A stretch of DNA of 49,591 nt from Solemya velesiana gill symbiont (GCF_002020805.1 NZ_MPRJ01000019.1:1-49591), one strand, 5' to 3'; shown: positions 29,565-38,870, counted from the stretch's first letter. Notes: generated by a model not told the origin, from the letters alone. Translations and numbers: made by a program.

Positions 29565-30865
29565 CGCCAACCCTGCGCATACTCTACCTGGGAGCCGCAC
29601 TTGTGGCGCTTGCACTGTTTAGCGTCTACCTCCCGTGGCTGGAGGTTGTCCGCAACATGGCGGCGGTTCTCCTGTTCGGCGGCTTGCTGCTGGACTACCT
29701 GTTGCTTCGTTCAGCGGCTGTTCCCGAGGTCTCGCGTGATATCAGGGGCAGCATACCTGTGGGCGTCTGGAGCAGCGTGACCCTGGAAATACGTAATCTA
29801 TCGGAGCGGACCAAAAGCCTGGTTGTGCATGATCACCATCCGGCGAATTTTATCCCGGAGGATATGCCCCGGGTAATAGAACTGCCTCCCAACCAAGTTG
29901 GCAGACTCACCTACCGGGTGCGACCCCGATCGAGGGGAGATGGCGTGTTCGCAGGTGTCGACCTGCTAATCGGATCGTCCATGGGGCTGTGGCAGCGGAA
30001 GTGTCATCTCAGTGTTGAGAGTCGTACCCAGGTATTTCCCAATTTTCGGGCCATCAGTCACTATGCCCTGCTTGCAACAGACAATCGCCTGAGCCAGATC
30101 GGTGTAAAGCATCGCCAGCGCCGGGGCAAGGGTAATGATTTCCACCAGTTGCGGGAGTACCGTGCCGGAGACAGCCTGCGCCAGATCGACTGGAGGGCCG
30201 CCTCCCGCTATCGCAAACTGATCTCAAAGGAGTACCAGGACGAGCGCGACCAGCAGATCCTCTTCATGCTCGATTGCGGAAGGCGCATGCGCCATGCCGA
30301 AGAGCAGGGTCAGCACCTGGACCAGGCATTGAATGCGGTGCTGCTGCTCTCCTACGTGGCAGCGGGGCAGGGGGACGCCGTCGGCCTGCTCGCCTTCGGC
30401 GGTGCGCGTCGCTGGTACCCACCTACCAAGGGGGGTGACGTGGTGCGCCGCCTGGTATCCCAGACCTATGATATCGAAGCAACGACCGAGGCAGCGGATT
30501 ATCTCGAGGCGGCCCGGGAGTTGATGCCTTTACAGCGCCGGCGTGCCCTGGTAGTGCTGATCACCAACACCCGGGACGAGGACAGCGAGGACCTTGTGGC
30601 AGCTGTTCGCCTTTTGTCGCGACGTCACCTGGTAGTGGTCGCTGATCTCCGCGAGGAGGTTCTGGATAAAATCCTCCAGCGTCCGGTTGGTGATTTTTCC
30701 GGTGCGCTGCGGTTTCATGGTGTGCACGACTACCTGGAGAACCGTTCCCGCAATCACGAAATGTTGCGCCACCAGGGCGCGTTCACCCTGGACCTTCTCG
30801 CTCCTCAACTGCCTGTGGCCCTGGTCAACCAATACTTCATGGTCAAAGCCTCCGGGCGTCTCTAG
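29561..30865 (+). CDS. DUF58 domain protein (MoxR partner)
   Basis: 434 aa. Two hydrophobic segments at the N terminus (about 8-45) anchor an extracytoplasmic beta region. The DUF58 signature follows near 190-215 (GNDFHQLREYRAGDSLRQIDWRAASRYRKLISKEY). After it comes a von Willebrand A-like domain with FMLDCGRRM in the metal-site position; the usual DxSxS is altered to DCGRR. Last intact gene of the 24138-30865 operon. No T-rich terminator is visible in the 157 bases after it. Confidence 0.88.
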   Translation: MTPTLRILYLGAALVALALFSVYLPWLEVVRNMAAVLLFGGLLLDYLLLRSAAVPEVSRDIRGSIPVGVWSSVTLEIRNLSERTKSLVVHDHHPANFIPEDMPRVIELPPNQVGRLTYRVRPRSRGDGVFAGVDLLIGSSMGLWQRKCHLSVESRTQVFPNFRAISHYALLATDNRLSQIGVKHRQRRGKGNDFHQLREYRAGDSLRQIDWRAASRYRKLISKEYQDERDQQILFMLDCGRRMRHAEEQGQHLDQALNAVLLLSYVAAGQGDAVGLLAFGGARRWYPPTKGGDVVRRLVSQTYDIEATTEAADYLEAARELMPLQRRRALVVLITNTRDEDSEDLVAAVRLLSRRHLVVVADLREEVLDKILQRPVGDFSGALRFHGVHDYLENRSRNHEMLRHQGAFTLDLLAPQLPVALVNQYFMVKASGRL

Positions 30866-31022
30866 CGGTACACTTCTTTCCTATCTCGCGGTTTAAGTGG
30901 AACTGTGCGTTGGTGCACTGCATTGAATTCGGGAAGTGAGTAAAATTTAAAATCCTGAAAAGCATGGCTGGGTGCAGTTGGACTGGCCGGGATTGGTTGG
31001 TTATGAATTTTTGATTGGGGGT

Positions 31023-31616
31023 ATGTCAGTGGCGCAGCAATTGAGTGTTATCTACACCGGTGAGCTTAGGCCCAATGTCTCCAGGGACGCATTCGTTCGC
31101 TGACCGCCATGGAAGGCTGAAAGCCGAGGCGGTTAGTCCCCGGTAGCCGTGAGGCCGCACTGCTTGCCCGTCGTGTGCGCAGCACGCTAGAGGGTCCCAA
31201 AATCTTTCACGAGGTCGAAGACTCGCTTAGGCATGGTTGTCAGGCTCGAACCCGAGGACTCATCCGCTGATGCACAGTCCGCCGTTACCGAACAGGAGAG
31301 GGTTATGGTGAAGTCTCAATCGGGCGAGTCCTTGGATGGTGAAGAGACCCGGATACTCTCCCCGCATGAAGACCGTTTTGTGGCGGAAACTCAATTTATA
31401 GCCTACCAGGCTGAAGCCTCCTGCTCTGAGCCGGAGCCTGGTGCATTCGATCCCGACAAGACACAGCGGCTGATCAAGTCCCAGTCAACCCAGCCGCAAG
31501 TGCTCCCTCCAAGGCCAACTCCAATAAGACCACCCTTCTGGGAGCGACTGATGACCGGGCCGACCCTGTGGGTGCTGTTCAGCATCTTCTGCTTCAGCCT
31601 GGGTACCCAGCTCTGA
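31023..31616 (+). pseudogene. Decayed gene sharing the N-terminal domain of the 22906 protein
   Basis: The ATG at 31023 (after TTGGGGGT) opens MSVAQQLSVIYTGELRPN, plainly related to FKIVYTGSLMPGTD of the 22906 product. After 26 codons it hits TGA at 31101 inside a palindromic repeat (31098-31136). Other frames then carry fragments such as ALLARRVRSTLEGPKIFHEVEDSLR. From 31233 the original frame resumes (MVVRLEPED, matching the end of the domain) and runs to 31616 with a hydrophobic C-terminal segment (TLWVLFSIFCFSLG). The 31233-31616 part could be translated alone, but it would lack most of the domain. Confidence 0.75.
31098..31136. repeat. Interspersed palindromic repeat, copy 1
   Basis: CTGACCGCC at 31100-31108 pairs with GGCGGTTAG at 31128-31136, with an inner GGCT/AGCC hairpin. 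About 31 bases starting CGCTGACCGCCATGGAAGG recur, inverted, at 35067-35098 with two differences. This copy supplies the stop codon that breaks the 31023 gene. Confidence 0.75.
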
Positions 31617-31653
31617 AAATTAACCCGGAGACAGATTTGGTCGCCGGCCTCGA

Positions 31654-32640
31654 TCAATAAAGAGGCAGCGGTGGCCGATCCAATGCCTCGATCTGGAGCT
31701 GCAGTGTTGCGATATGCTCCTGCCAGTACTGGGTGGTATTGAACCAGGGGAAGGCTTTTGGAAATGCCGGATCGTCCCAGCGCCGGGCGAGCCAGGCAGC
31801 GTAGTGGATCATGCGCAGGGTTCGCAGGGGTTCAATCAGTTGTACCTCCCTGGTGTCGAGTTCCCGAAAGGTTTCGTAACCTTCCCGAACGAAACTGAGC
31901 TGTAATGCCATTTCACGGGGTTCCCCGGAGAGCAGCATCCAGAGGTCCTGAATGGCTGGACCATTGCGGCAGTCGTCCATGTCCACGAAGTGGGATCCGT
32001 CGTCTGTCCAGAGAATATTTCCCGGGTGGCAGTCGCCGTGCAGCCTGATCCGGCGATGCTGCGCTTTGTCGAATGATTCCCCTATTTTTTCGAGCAGTAC
32101 CCCGGTCACCTCCCGGTAGCTGCGATCCTGTTCGATGGGGATCAGTTTATTGTTAAGCAGAAACTCAACGGGCTCACTGCCCAGGCTGGCAATATCGATG
32201 TCGGGACGGTGCTGGAACAGCTGGCTTGCCCCCAGTTGGTGAATCCGGGACATTAAGCGGCCAATCCACTCCAGGTTGTCAGGCTCGTCCAGCTCGGGCC
32301 AGCGGCCACCCCGTCTCGGGTAAAGGCTGAAACGAAAGCCTTCATATTCATGCAGTGTCTCATCGTTGATGACCAGCGGGGCGATGACCGGGATCTCCTC
32401 CTCGGCCAAGGCCAGGCTAAAACGATGTTCCTCGTGAATGCACTCGTCACTCCAGCGTTCAGGACGGTAGAACTTGGCTACCAGGGGTGCATCATCATCG
32501 ATGCCGATCTGGTAAACGCGGTTCTCGTAGCTGTTGAGTGCCAACATACCGCCATCGGGATGCAGGCCCAGTGATTCCAGGGCACCCAGAATGGTGTCCG
32601 GCGTCAGGTTGTCATAAGGGTGCTCTGGCTGCTCAGACAT
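31654..32640 (-). CDS. srkA: Stress response kinase A (SrkA/YihE)
   Basis: 328 aa Ser/Thr kinase of the aminoglycoside-phosphotransferase fold. In enterobacteria it protects stressed cells and counters toxin-linked death. Motifs: ALNSYENRVYQIG at the ATP lobe, the conserved Lys in PLVAKFYRPERWSDE, the catalytic loop RLHGDCHPGNILW and the metal-binding HFVDMDDCRNGP, then DLWMLLSG. The length is as expected. It overlaps the upstream glutaredoxin-like gene by 8 bases, so the two are probably cotranscribed. Confidence 0.93.
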   Translation of the reverse strand: MSEQPEHPYDNLTPDTILGALESLGLHPDGGMLALNSYENRVYQIGIDDDAPLVAKFYRPERWSDECIHEEHRFSLALAEEEIPVIAPLVINDETLHEYEGFRFSLYPRRGGRWPELDEPDNLEWIGRLMSRIHQLGASQLFQHRPDIDIASLGSEPVEFLLNNKLIPIEQDRSYREVTGVLLEKIGESFDKAQHRRIRLHGDCHPGNILWTDDGSHFVDMDDCRNGPAIQDLWMLLSGEPREMALQLSFVREGYETFRELDTREVQLIEPLRTLRMIHYAAWLARRWDDPAFPKAFPWFNTTQYWQEHIATLQLQIEALDRPPLPLY

Positions 32641-32890
32641 TGAAACCGGCGGCGCGCAACGCCTTTTCGAGCTGCTTGGGCTGAAAGCCGTTGAAGCTGC
32701 GGTTGCCGATTACGATCAACGGCACACCACGGCCACCGGCGCGGTGGAATTCGTTGAAGGCGCGTCGGTTGCGCTCCACGTCGTACTCGGCGAAGGGTAC
32801 CTTTTTCTTCTGCAGAAAGGCTTTTGCCTGTCGGCAGTATCCACACTGGCGGGTGGAGTAGAGGGTGACCCGGGGGGATGTTTTATTCAT
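32633..32890 (-). CDS. Glutaredoxin-family protein
   Basis: 85 aa, cytosolic. It has the glutaredoxin active site CGYC (about 16-19), a YDVERNRRAFNEF helix, the cis-Pro GVPLIVIGNRSFNGF and a closing helix that is usual for NrdH/GrxC-like proteins. It likely reduces disulfides or mixed disulfides; the partner is unknown. It is translationally overlapped with srkA. Confidence 0.88.
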   Translation of the reverse strand: MNKTSPRVTLYSTRQCGYCRQAKAFLQKKKVPFAEYDVERNRRAFNEFHRAGGRGVPLIVIGNRSFNGFQPKQLEKALRAAGFNV

Positions 32891-32891
32891 A

Positions 32892-32917
32892 TATTAAAGG
32901 GGCGCTATTGCACCCCT
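32892..32917 (-). terminator. Probable terminator after purC
   Basis: On the minus strand AGGGGTGC pairs with GCGCCCCT (one G-U) around AATA, followed by TTTAATAT. It lies 14 bases past the purC stop and just before the glutaredoxin start, so it separates the two transcripts. Confidence 0.6.
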
Positions 32918-32930
32918 AAATTCCAGTCGA

Positions 32931-33824
32931 TCAATTACCGGTCAGGCGGGTTTCCGCTTCGCGGTACTTGGCGGAGGTCTGGTCGATGACCTCCTGGGGC
33001 AGTTCGGGGCCGGGAGGGGTCTTGTCCCAATCCAGGGTCTCCAGGTAATCGCGCACGTACTGCTTGTCGAAGCTTGGGGGGCTGATGCCCGGCCGGTACT
33101 GATCGGCTGGCCAGAAACGTGAGGAGTCAGGTGTCAACACCTCGTCGATGAGGTAGAGGTTGCCCTCCCCATCCTGGCCGAACTCGAACTTGGTGTCGGC
33201 GATGATGATGCCCTTCTCTCGGGCAAAAGCGGCACACTCGGTGTAGATACGAAGGCTGATGTCACGTACCTTTTCCGCCAGTTCCTGGCCCAGTAGTTCG
33301 ACGGTCTGTTCGAAGCTGATATTCTCGTCGTGCTCGCCGATCTCCGCCTTGGTGGAGGGGGTGTAGATCGCCTCGGGCAGTTTGTCCGCCTGCTGCAGAC
33401 CCTCCGGCAGCTGGATTCCGCAAACACCGCCTGTTCTCTGGTAATCCTTCCAGCCGGAGCCGATCAGGTAGCCCCGTACGACCGCCTCTACGGGCAGGGG
33501 CTTTAGCTTGCGAACCACCAGGGCGCGATCACCCAGGGTGGCGCGCTGGCCTTCATCGGGTACCACTTCAGACAGGGGCTTGTCTGAGAGATGGTTGGGG
33601 GTAATCTCCTTGGTGCGATTGAACCAGAAATTGGCTACGCGGGTCAGTACCTCGCCCTTGCCGGGAATGGGCTGGGGCAGGATGACATCGAACGCCGACA
33701 GGCGATCGCTGGTAACGATCAGCATGTGATTCTCATCCACATCGTAGATATCGCGAACTTTTCCGCGGTTTAGCAGCTTCAGGTGGGGAAGATTCGATTC
33801 CAACAGGGCGTCAACTTGGCTCAT
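32931..33824 (-). CDS. purC: SAICAR synthetase PurC
   Basis: Phosphoribosylaminoimidazole-succinocarboxamide synthase of purine synthesis, 297 aa from the ATG at 33824 (an in-frame ATG at 33857 would add 11 residues; neither has a strong ribosome site). It is the longer type. Motifs: [53 protein letters not shown] and [14 protein letters not shown]. The C terminus is intact. Confidence 0.95.
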   Translation of the reverse strand: MSQVDALLESNLPHLKLLNRGKVRDIYDVDENHMLIVTSDRLSAFDVILPQPIPGKGEVLTRVANFWFNRTKEITPNHLSDKPLSEVVPDEGQRATLGDRALVVRKLKPLPVEAVVRGYLIGSGWKDYQRTGGVCGIQLPEGLQQADKLPEAIYTPSTKAEIGEHDENISFEQTVELLGQELAEKVRDISLRIYTECAAFAREKGIIIADTKFEFGQDGEGNLYLIDEVLTPDSSRFWPADQYRPGISPPSFDKQYVRDYLETLDWDKTPPGPELPQEVIDQTSAKYREAETRLTGN

Positions 33825-33961
33825 GGCTTTAAATTCAGAAGATGGAAAACTAGGCATTATACCTATCCATTCGGCGGAGAGGCAGTATTCTTAGGGTATT
33901 CGGGAGGGCTATGTGGATGTAAATCGATTCGTACAGTTGTTACACTGCATGAAATTTTTCG

Positions 33962-33976
33962 GACCCGATTCGGGTC
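33962..33976. promoter_or_regulatory. 15-bp perfect palindrome
   Basis: GACCCGA, a single T, then TCGGGTC. It lies between the divergent purC and 34008 genes, 32 bases before the latter. It could be an operator or a short hairpin; no T run follows. Confidence 0.35.
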
Positions 33977-34007
33977 GAATGAGTGAACAAGACAGCCAAG
34001 TGTAGTG

Positions 34008-34400
34008 ATGAGCGAAGTGCAAATACCGGAGAACCAGCAGTATATCGAGGCATTCAGAGGTAGTTTTACCTCGGCCCTGCGCTGGCACAATCTGGACGAC
34101 CTCTGGGATACCCTGAAAAACCAGGCGGATGACGGCTGGTATCTCTACGCCGTGGGTGAAACACCCCCGGAAACGCCTGTAAACCGGGAGCAGTTGCTGA
34201 AATTCATCGATGAAATCGATGTTCTGCTGCGTGAGGAGCATGATGAAGACTACTGCGGGATCGTCTATTCAGATCATCCTCCTGAGCCCTCCTTTATCAA
34301 AATATATGATCCAAATAATCTTGGCGTTTCATGCGGTTATAGTGACAATCCACCGCTGCCGGGTAACCGCAAGCGCTGGTGGCAGAAGCTTTTCGGTTAG
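34008..34400 (+). CDS. Conserved-looking hypothetical protein
   Basis: 130 aa acidic soluble protein. I do not recognise the family. It contains EAFRGSFTSALRWHNLDDLWD near the start, a DDGWYLYAVGE strand, an acidic helix (EIDVLLREEHDEDYCGIVY) and a basic C terminus with Trp pairs (KRWWQKLFG). No signal peptide or membrane helix. The ATG at 34008 is preferred to the GTG at 34005. Codon use is like that of its neighbours, and the composition suggests a real protein. Confidence 0.6.
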   Translation: MSEVQIPENQQYIEAFRGSFTSALRWHNLDDLWDTLKNQADDGWYLYAVGETPPETPVNREQLLKFIDEIDVLLREEHDEDYCGIVYSDHPPEPSFIKIYDPNNLGVSCGYSDNPPLPGNRKRWWQKLFG

Positions 34401-34521
34401 AACCCGATCACGAGTCGCAATTCCCTTACCGATTTCTGGTTAATAGAAGAGGGAACTGCTGCTAAAATCCTAAGGAAATAGTAGGAAATAGAGCTGCTGA
34501 CCCGCAGCAAAGAGGGCAGAT

Positions 34522-34692
34522 ATGAATACTGTTGACCAGGACCAGCGCCAAACCCTGACCCGCGCGACCATGACCGTTCTGGATTCGTGGAACCTGGGTG
34601 TGGAAGAGATCAGTGCTCTGTTGGGCCTTCCCGAGTCCGTGCGTGCGCGGGCACTGCATCAACTGCCCTATCTTCGTATTGTCCCTTGCTGA
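34522..34692 (+). pseudogene. Truncated MbcA/ParS/Xre-type (DUF2384) antitoxin
   Basis: The ATG at 34522, after GAGGGCAG, encodes 56 aa. The sequence LTRATMTVLDSWNLGVEEISALLGLPESVRARAL matches the N-terminal helix-turn-helix part of this antitoxin family. The family normally continues for another 70-100 residues, including the DUF2384 domain. Here the reading frame runs into unrelated sequence at about 34665 and stops at 34692. No toxin (RES-domain) gene is adjacent. A hairpin GCTGC/GCAGC lies just upstream. Confidence 0.65.
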
Positions 34693-35522
34693 CGAGGCTC
34701 AGCGTAGATCTCAAATAAAACAACAGTTCGATGACCTTGGGATTGATTTCGAATTCATCGATTCAGTCGACGGCAGAAAGAAGCTCGATGAGGAGTATGA
34801 GCGGCAGATAGACCGTGAAGCGTCGTTGCTCAAGTTGAAGCGCTACATGCATGATAGTGAGTTCGCTACTACGCTGTCGCACTTGAAGGCTTACCACAGG
34901 GTTGTTGAAGCTGGATACAGCGGGGCAATCATCATAGAGGATGATGCGATACTGACTGCACGTTTCAAAGAGATACAAGCGAGTCTTCGACCTCGTGAAA
35001 GATTTTGGGACATCCAAGTCCCCAAAATCGACTCGGCCTTCGACAACCTATTATTGCCCCGGACGTCCTTCGGCTTTCAGCCTTCCATGGCGGTTAGCGT
35101 ACGAAAAGCAGCTGTATGCACAGTTCCGTTTACTCGTTTTCTGTCATAAAAATGCATACGTGAATCCGTCGAAGTATGTCGACCTGGAAGGTATTGCGAG
35201 GGCATACAAGTTGAATAAAGCCCCGTGGCTGGCGGTCGGATATTATATTTCCCGCGATACCGCCTCGGAATATCTGGCCCAGGCGTATCCTGTTATCCAT
35301 GTTTCCGACTGGTGTGTGGATATCACGAAATTCGATGCATATGCCTGTTCACCCCAAGTGGTGGAGCATGGCGATCACGATCTCTCGTTGTCCAGTGTGG
35401 AAAAAGTCAGGAAGAAATTCAAGACAAAGAGACCGGGCATTCCGCTCAAGGATCTGTTTTATAGAAGGGTTCGTAAATTCAGGCACTCCATTGTCAAGCA
35501 CACGAGTCTGAAGATCTCCTGA
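34666..35522 (+). pseudogene. Broken glycosyltransferase family 25 gene
   Basis: From about 34666 one frame reads CPIFVLSLADEAQRRSQI, the usual N terminus of GT25 (LPS sugar transfer) minus its start Met. It includes the helix with HLKAYHRVVE and the metal-binding IIIEDDAIL. This frame fails near 35090-35149. The rest (GYYISRDTASEYLAQAYP, then VSDWCVDI, typical of the GT25 C-terminal half) is in another frame ending at 35522. The break coincides with palindromic repeat copy 2. It lacks its own start, because the 5' side is the truncated antitoxin gene. Confidence 0.75.
35067..35098. repeat. Interspersed palindromic repeat, copy 2 (inverted)
   Basis: Reverse complement of the 31098 repeat over about 32 bases with two differences (CCTTCGGCTTTCAGCC...GGCGGTTAGCG). 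It lies at the frame break of the GT25 pseudogene. Confidence 0.75.
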
Positions 35523-35590
35523 GTTATACGTCTCTGGGAACTGTCGATTGACGGATTCCACCAAATCTTATTGGATGCCCGTTTCTTGCA

Positions 35591-36514
35591 TCAGGTTGAG
35601 ACAGTGCTGCCCCCACCCTGCTTGTCGGTATCAGCAAGGGCCCTGTTTAGGGTGATTATCCTTTCGGCTAAAACTTGGTGACCAGCAAACAGCAGTCCTC
35701 GGTGATTCATGAAGGTGCTGTCCGGTCGATTGAGATCCATGGGGTTACCCTGTATGTCGGACGCCACACCACCGGCTTCGCTGAACAGGCAGGCACTTGC
35801 AGCGTAGTCCCAGAGGGAGCCGCCGCTGTTACCGGTACGGGGATACTTGAAGTAGCAGGTGTTGGGCGATTCGAGGATGCCACAGGCATTCATTACCGCG
35901 CCGACAGGGAACTGTATGTCCGCGCCATTCAGGCCCAGTTCTTGGGCAATGCAATCCAGTCCTTTGCGGGTCTGCTCAACCCAGGGGTGATCCTGAAAGC
36001 TTGAATCTGTGCGCAGTACCAGGGGCTGTTCAGGGTCCAGCGGGGGAATCTCGATAAGGGCATCGTCTTTATATGCGCCCCGGTTGCGAATGGCGTGGAA
36101 CAGGCAATTATCCACCGGATCGTAGATCGCGCCGATCAATGGACTGCCGTTTTGGGCCACCAGTGCAATCGAGACGGCATAACCCGGGGTGTCGTTGATG
36201 AAGGCCAGCGTGCCGTCCATTGGATCGATGCACCAAAAGGCGGGCTTTACCAGGCGTTGTTCGTCATCAGGCGACTCCTCCGTGAGCAGCGCAAGGTCGT
36301 GTTCGATGAGAGTAGGTTCCAGTACCTCCAGGATGGCGGCTTGTGCCTTGTGATCCACTTCGATGACGACCTGGGACGCCACGCTGGCGCCGCGCTCTTT
36401 TTGATCAACCTGGATGCCGGACCGTCGGTGATCGGCGATGATACGGCCGGCAGCACGGGCGGCGTCCATGGCATGTCGCATCAACCCCTGCAGCTGATGA
36501 TCGCTGAAATTCAT
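35591..36514 (-). CDS. Inositol monophosphatase-family phosphatase
   Basis: 307 aa Mg-dependent phosphatase of the IMPase/CysQ/FBPase fold. Metal-site motifs: LTEESPDDE (about 97-105), [12 protein letters not shown] (about 113-124) and the C-terminal [20 protein letters not shown]. The substrate (inositol phosphate, PAP or a sugar phosphate) cannot be decided from the sequence. The ATG overlaps the stop of the upstream phosphotransferase gene (ATGA), so the two were coexpressed and may act on the same small molecule. Confidence 0.85.
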   Translation of the reverse strand: MNFSDHQLQGLMRHAMDAARAAGRIIADHRRSGIQVDQKERGASVASQVVIEVDHKAQAAILEVLEPTLIEHDLALLTEESPDDEQRLVKPAFWCIDPMDGTLAFINDTPGYAVSIALVAQNGSPLIGAIYDPVDNCLFHAIRNRGAYKDDALIEIPPLDPEQPLVLRTDSSFQDHPWVEQTRKGLDCIAQELGLNGADIQFPVGAVMNACGILESPNTCYFKYPRTGNSGGSLWDYAASACLFSEAGGVASDIQGNPMDLNRPDSTFMNHRGLLFAGHQVLAERIITLNRALADTDKQGGGSTVST

Positions 36515-37515
36515 AAGTCCCTCTCTGAACTAGGCCGGTTGCCATGCAGTAGGCTCACGACCTCGTGAGCAAGGCGTTCGCTGTATCTATGAATCTTCCA
36601 GTGCCCGGGACTCCAGCCCTTGAGAAAACGATAGAAGTCGGTCCAGGCAACGCTGTAGAGAGGGCGCCAGACCGCTTCCACTTCGGTTGCACTGATGTGG
36701 GGCTGGTGAATGACGAGAGCTTGCTGCAACTCTGCGAAGTAGGTGTCGAGCAGGGATTGCTCCCAGCGCTCGCAATCGTGCTCGTCGAAACAGCTGCCGA
36801 TGAAGTAAGCCACGTCTTTCATGCCGCAGCCGCCTCCGACGTATTGGAAGTCCACCGCCGCTACCTGGGTGCCATCCGGTGAAAAGCAGAAATTGGCCAG
36901 CTTGGCATCGCCGTGGACAAAGGTTTAATAGGGGGCTTCGTTCAGCGCCTGGTCTAAAATCTCTGCAGCTTGCTTGAGCTCTCCCGCTTCCATGGCTGCC
37001 AGTTCGTCGGGGCGGGTATCCAGGTGCCAATAGGTGCCGATCTTCCATAGGCCTTCAGGTTTTTCTCCCATGGAGGTGGCGTGGAAGTGGGCGAGCCAGC
37101 TCAGGCAGTTTTCCATTTCGGTTTGGCTGACATGGTTTCGGCGGGCGGGGTAGCCACTGCTGTCCAGGTCTTCCAGCACCATCAACACTTCGCCGTCACG
37201 GTGCTCCAGGGCGAGGCAGTGTGGAATGCGGCAGTGATCGTCACAGCGCGCCGCCCACTGTTCATACCAGGCGGTTTCTGCCTGGTACGAGTGGAGTTTG
37301 CGTTGGTGTGAACGGTCGGTATTCCACCCGCGGGGGTGTCTGCTCTGATCCGGCAGGCGTACATGCTTGACGATCACCGTATTCATCTCCAATCCGATCA
37401 GCCCGTAGCGGTCGATGCTGCCATAGCCGCTCCAGAGGCTTTGGATGGTGCCGCCGGGGAAGAGGTCGTCTGCGCCGGTGGAACGGAGGATGATGTCGCG
37501 AACGTGTGAATCCAT
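36511..37515 (-). pseudogene. Small-molecule phosphotransferase (EcKinase/APH-like) with one in-frame stop
   Basis: 334 codons in a single frame, interrupted by TAA at codon 197 (36925-36927), right before the catalytic loop [12 protein letters not shown]. The metal-site [20 protein letters not shown] follows, also in frame. The N-terminal part has the ATP-lobe features VIVKHVRLP and EVLMVLEDLD. A Gln codon (CAA to TAA) would fit this position. Without readthrough the product lacks its catalytic site. The C-terminal 114 codons could restart at an ATG at 36855 but would be inactive. The 3' end overlaps the IMPase-family gene. Confidence 0.8.
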
Positions 37516-37588
37516 GAATCAATGCCGAATTAATTGATCCGGCAATGATACCTTGAGCGGGGAGGGGTTCAATCAGTAGTTCTGCAGT

Positions 37589-38575
37589 TTACGTTGCTTG
37601 TTCCCTGCGCTGCATCCATACATCGAGTCCCTGGGCGCAGAGTCCCAGATCCATATCCAGGATGGCGTCGAAGGGGATGTTGTCGAGATCCACACCATGC
37701 GCTTCGAGCTGTCCGGTGTAGTACTCCTGGAGCTGGCGCTTGAGGGATTCGTAGCGGTTCTCTGCCGTGGTGTTGATGGCGATGTCCACGTAGTCGTCGA
37801 TCTGCCTGTGCAGGGCAGATACCAGCTGTTCGGGATTGTCTACGGCGCAGAAGTGGGTGAGGTACATGCGTTTGGGCTCGAAGGACATCATTCGGTCGAG
37901 GGTCTCATGCCAGGCATCAGGGTCGAACTGAACCGGGGTTGAGGGCAGCATCATGAACGGCCCCTTGTCGGTAATCAGTTCCGGGTAGGCGATGCCGAAG
38001 GTGTCGCCGGTGAAGAAGCCCTGGCTCTTGGCATCCCATACGCAAAGGTGGTGTCGGGCATGCCCGGGGGTGTCGATGCAGACCAGTTCGCGGCCGCCAA
38101 GGTCGATGGGGAAACCGTCTACCGCTTTCACCGCTCTCTCTTCGTCCACAGGCATCAGCTCGCCAAAGTCCTTTCTGAACTGCTCCTCGCCGTAGACCGC
38201 CGTAGCGCTGGCCTGCAACTTTGCAGGGTCGATCATGTGGCGGATGCCGAAAGGGTGGCAGACCAGGGTGGCCTCGGGTAGAAGCAACATCAGTTGGCCT
38301 GTGCCGCCAGCGTGGTCCAGGTGGACGTGGGTGGGGATGACGTACTTGACCTGCTCTGGTGCCAGCCCTTTCTCTGCAAGCAGATCCATGATCAGGGGAG
38401 CGGTATTCGCGGTGCCGGTATCGATGAGCGCCGCCTCGCTATTCTCTACAACCAGGTAACAGCTCGCCAGGTTGGTGCGTTGGTAGTAGGTCTCTATGCA
38501 GTAGATGCCTTGTCCCAGGTCACGATATGAGAGTTCCACGTTATTTTTTCGCCTGCGTGTCAGCTTTTGTTCCAT
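37589..38575 (-). CDS. MBL-fold metallo-hydrolase
   Basis: 328 aa metallo-beta-lactamase-fold enzyme. Metal motif THVHLDHAGG (around residue 81-90), a further His in DTPGHARHHLCVW, Asp in FFTGDTFG and His in MYLTHFCAVD complete the binuclear site. A C-terminal helical region of about 90 residues follows. The substrate is unknown. An alternative GTG at 38539 (VELSYRDLGQG) may be the true start, since the first 12 residues are Lys/Arg-rich and not family-like. Confidence 0.85.
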   Translation of the reverse strand: MEQKLTRRRKNNVELSYRDLGQGIYCIETYYQRTNLASCYLVVENSEAALIDTGTANTAPLIMDLLAEKGLAPEQVKYVIPTHVHLDHAGGTGQLMLLLPEATLVCHPFGIRHMIDPAKLQASATAVYGEEQFRKDFGELMPVDEERAVKAVDGFPIDLGGRELVCIDTPGHARHHLCVWDAKSQGFFTGDTFGIAYPELITDKGPFMMLPSTPVQFDPDAWHETLDRMMSFEPKRMYLTHFCAVDNPEQLVSALHRQIDDYVDIAINTTAENRYESLKRQLQEYYTGQLEAHGVDLDNIPFDAILDMDLGLCAQGLDVWMQRREQAT

Positions 38576-38636
38576 GGCACTCTGCCATGGAATATTGCAC
38601 TGCGCAAGGCGGTAGGGGGCGCTGGACTGGCCAGTG

Positions 38637-38870
38637 CTAGAAGCCGATCAGTTCTCCGTGATAACCGGCAAAGCGGCGGATGTCGATCAGGTCCCGGCTG
38701 CTGATTACCTTGGGGTCGAATTTCAGTACTACCAGGTGGGGATTGTCGGGATTGAAATCGGCAGAGATAACGCCGTCTCTCTCCAGGAAATCCTGCTCCA
38801 GCTTATCGGTCTGTTCGGGGTCGAGTTTCTGGTCGATGTGAATGACGACGTCGGCAATGCCGGTATTCAT
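38637..38870 (-). CDS. Small HMA-like (ferredoxin-fold) protein
   Basis: 77 aa. The strand-helix-strand order is ADVVIHIDQKLDPEQTDKLEQDF, then GVISADFNPDNPHLVVLKFDP, then SSRDLIDIRRFAG. It resembles heavy-metal-associated-domain relatives without a CxxC metal site. I take the ATG at 38870 because GGAGGAG lies 4 bases upstream of it; an ATG 18 bases further upstream would place this ribosome site inside the gene. The role is unknown. Confidence 0.7.
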   Translation of the reverse strand: MNTGIADVVIHIDQKLDPEQTDKLEQDFLERDGVISADFNPDNPHLVVLKFDPKVISSRDLIDIRRFAGYHGELIGF

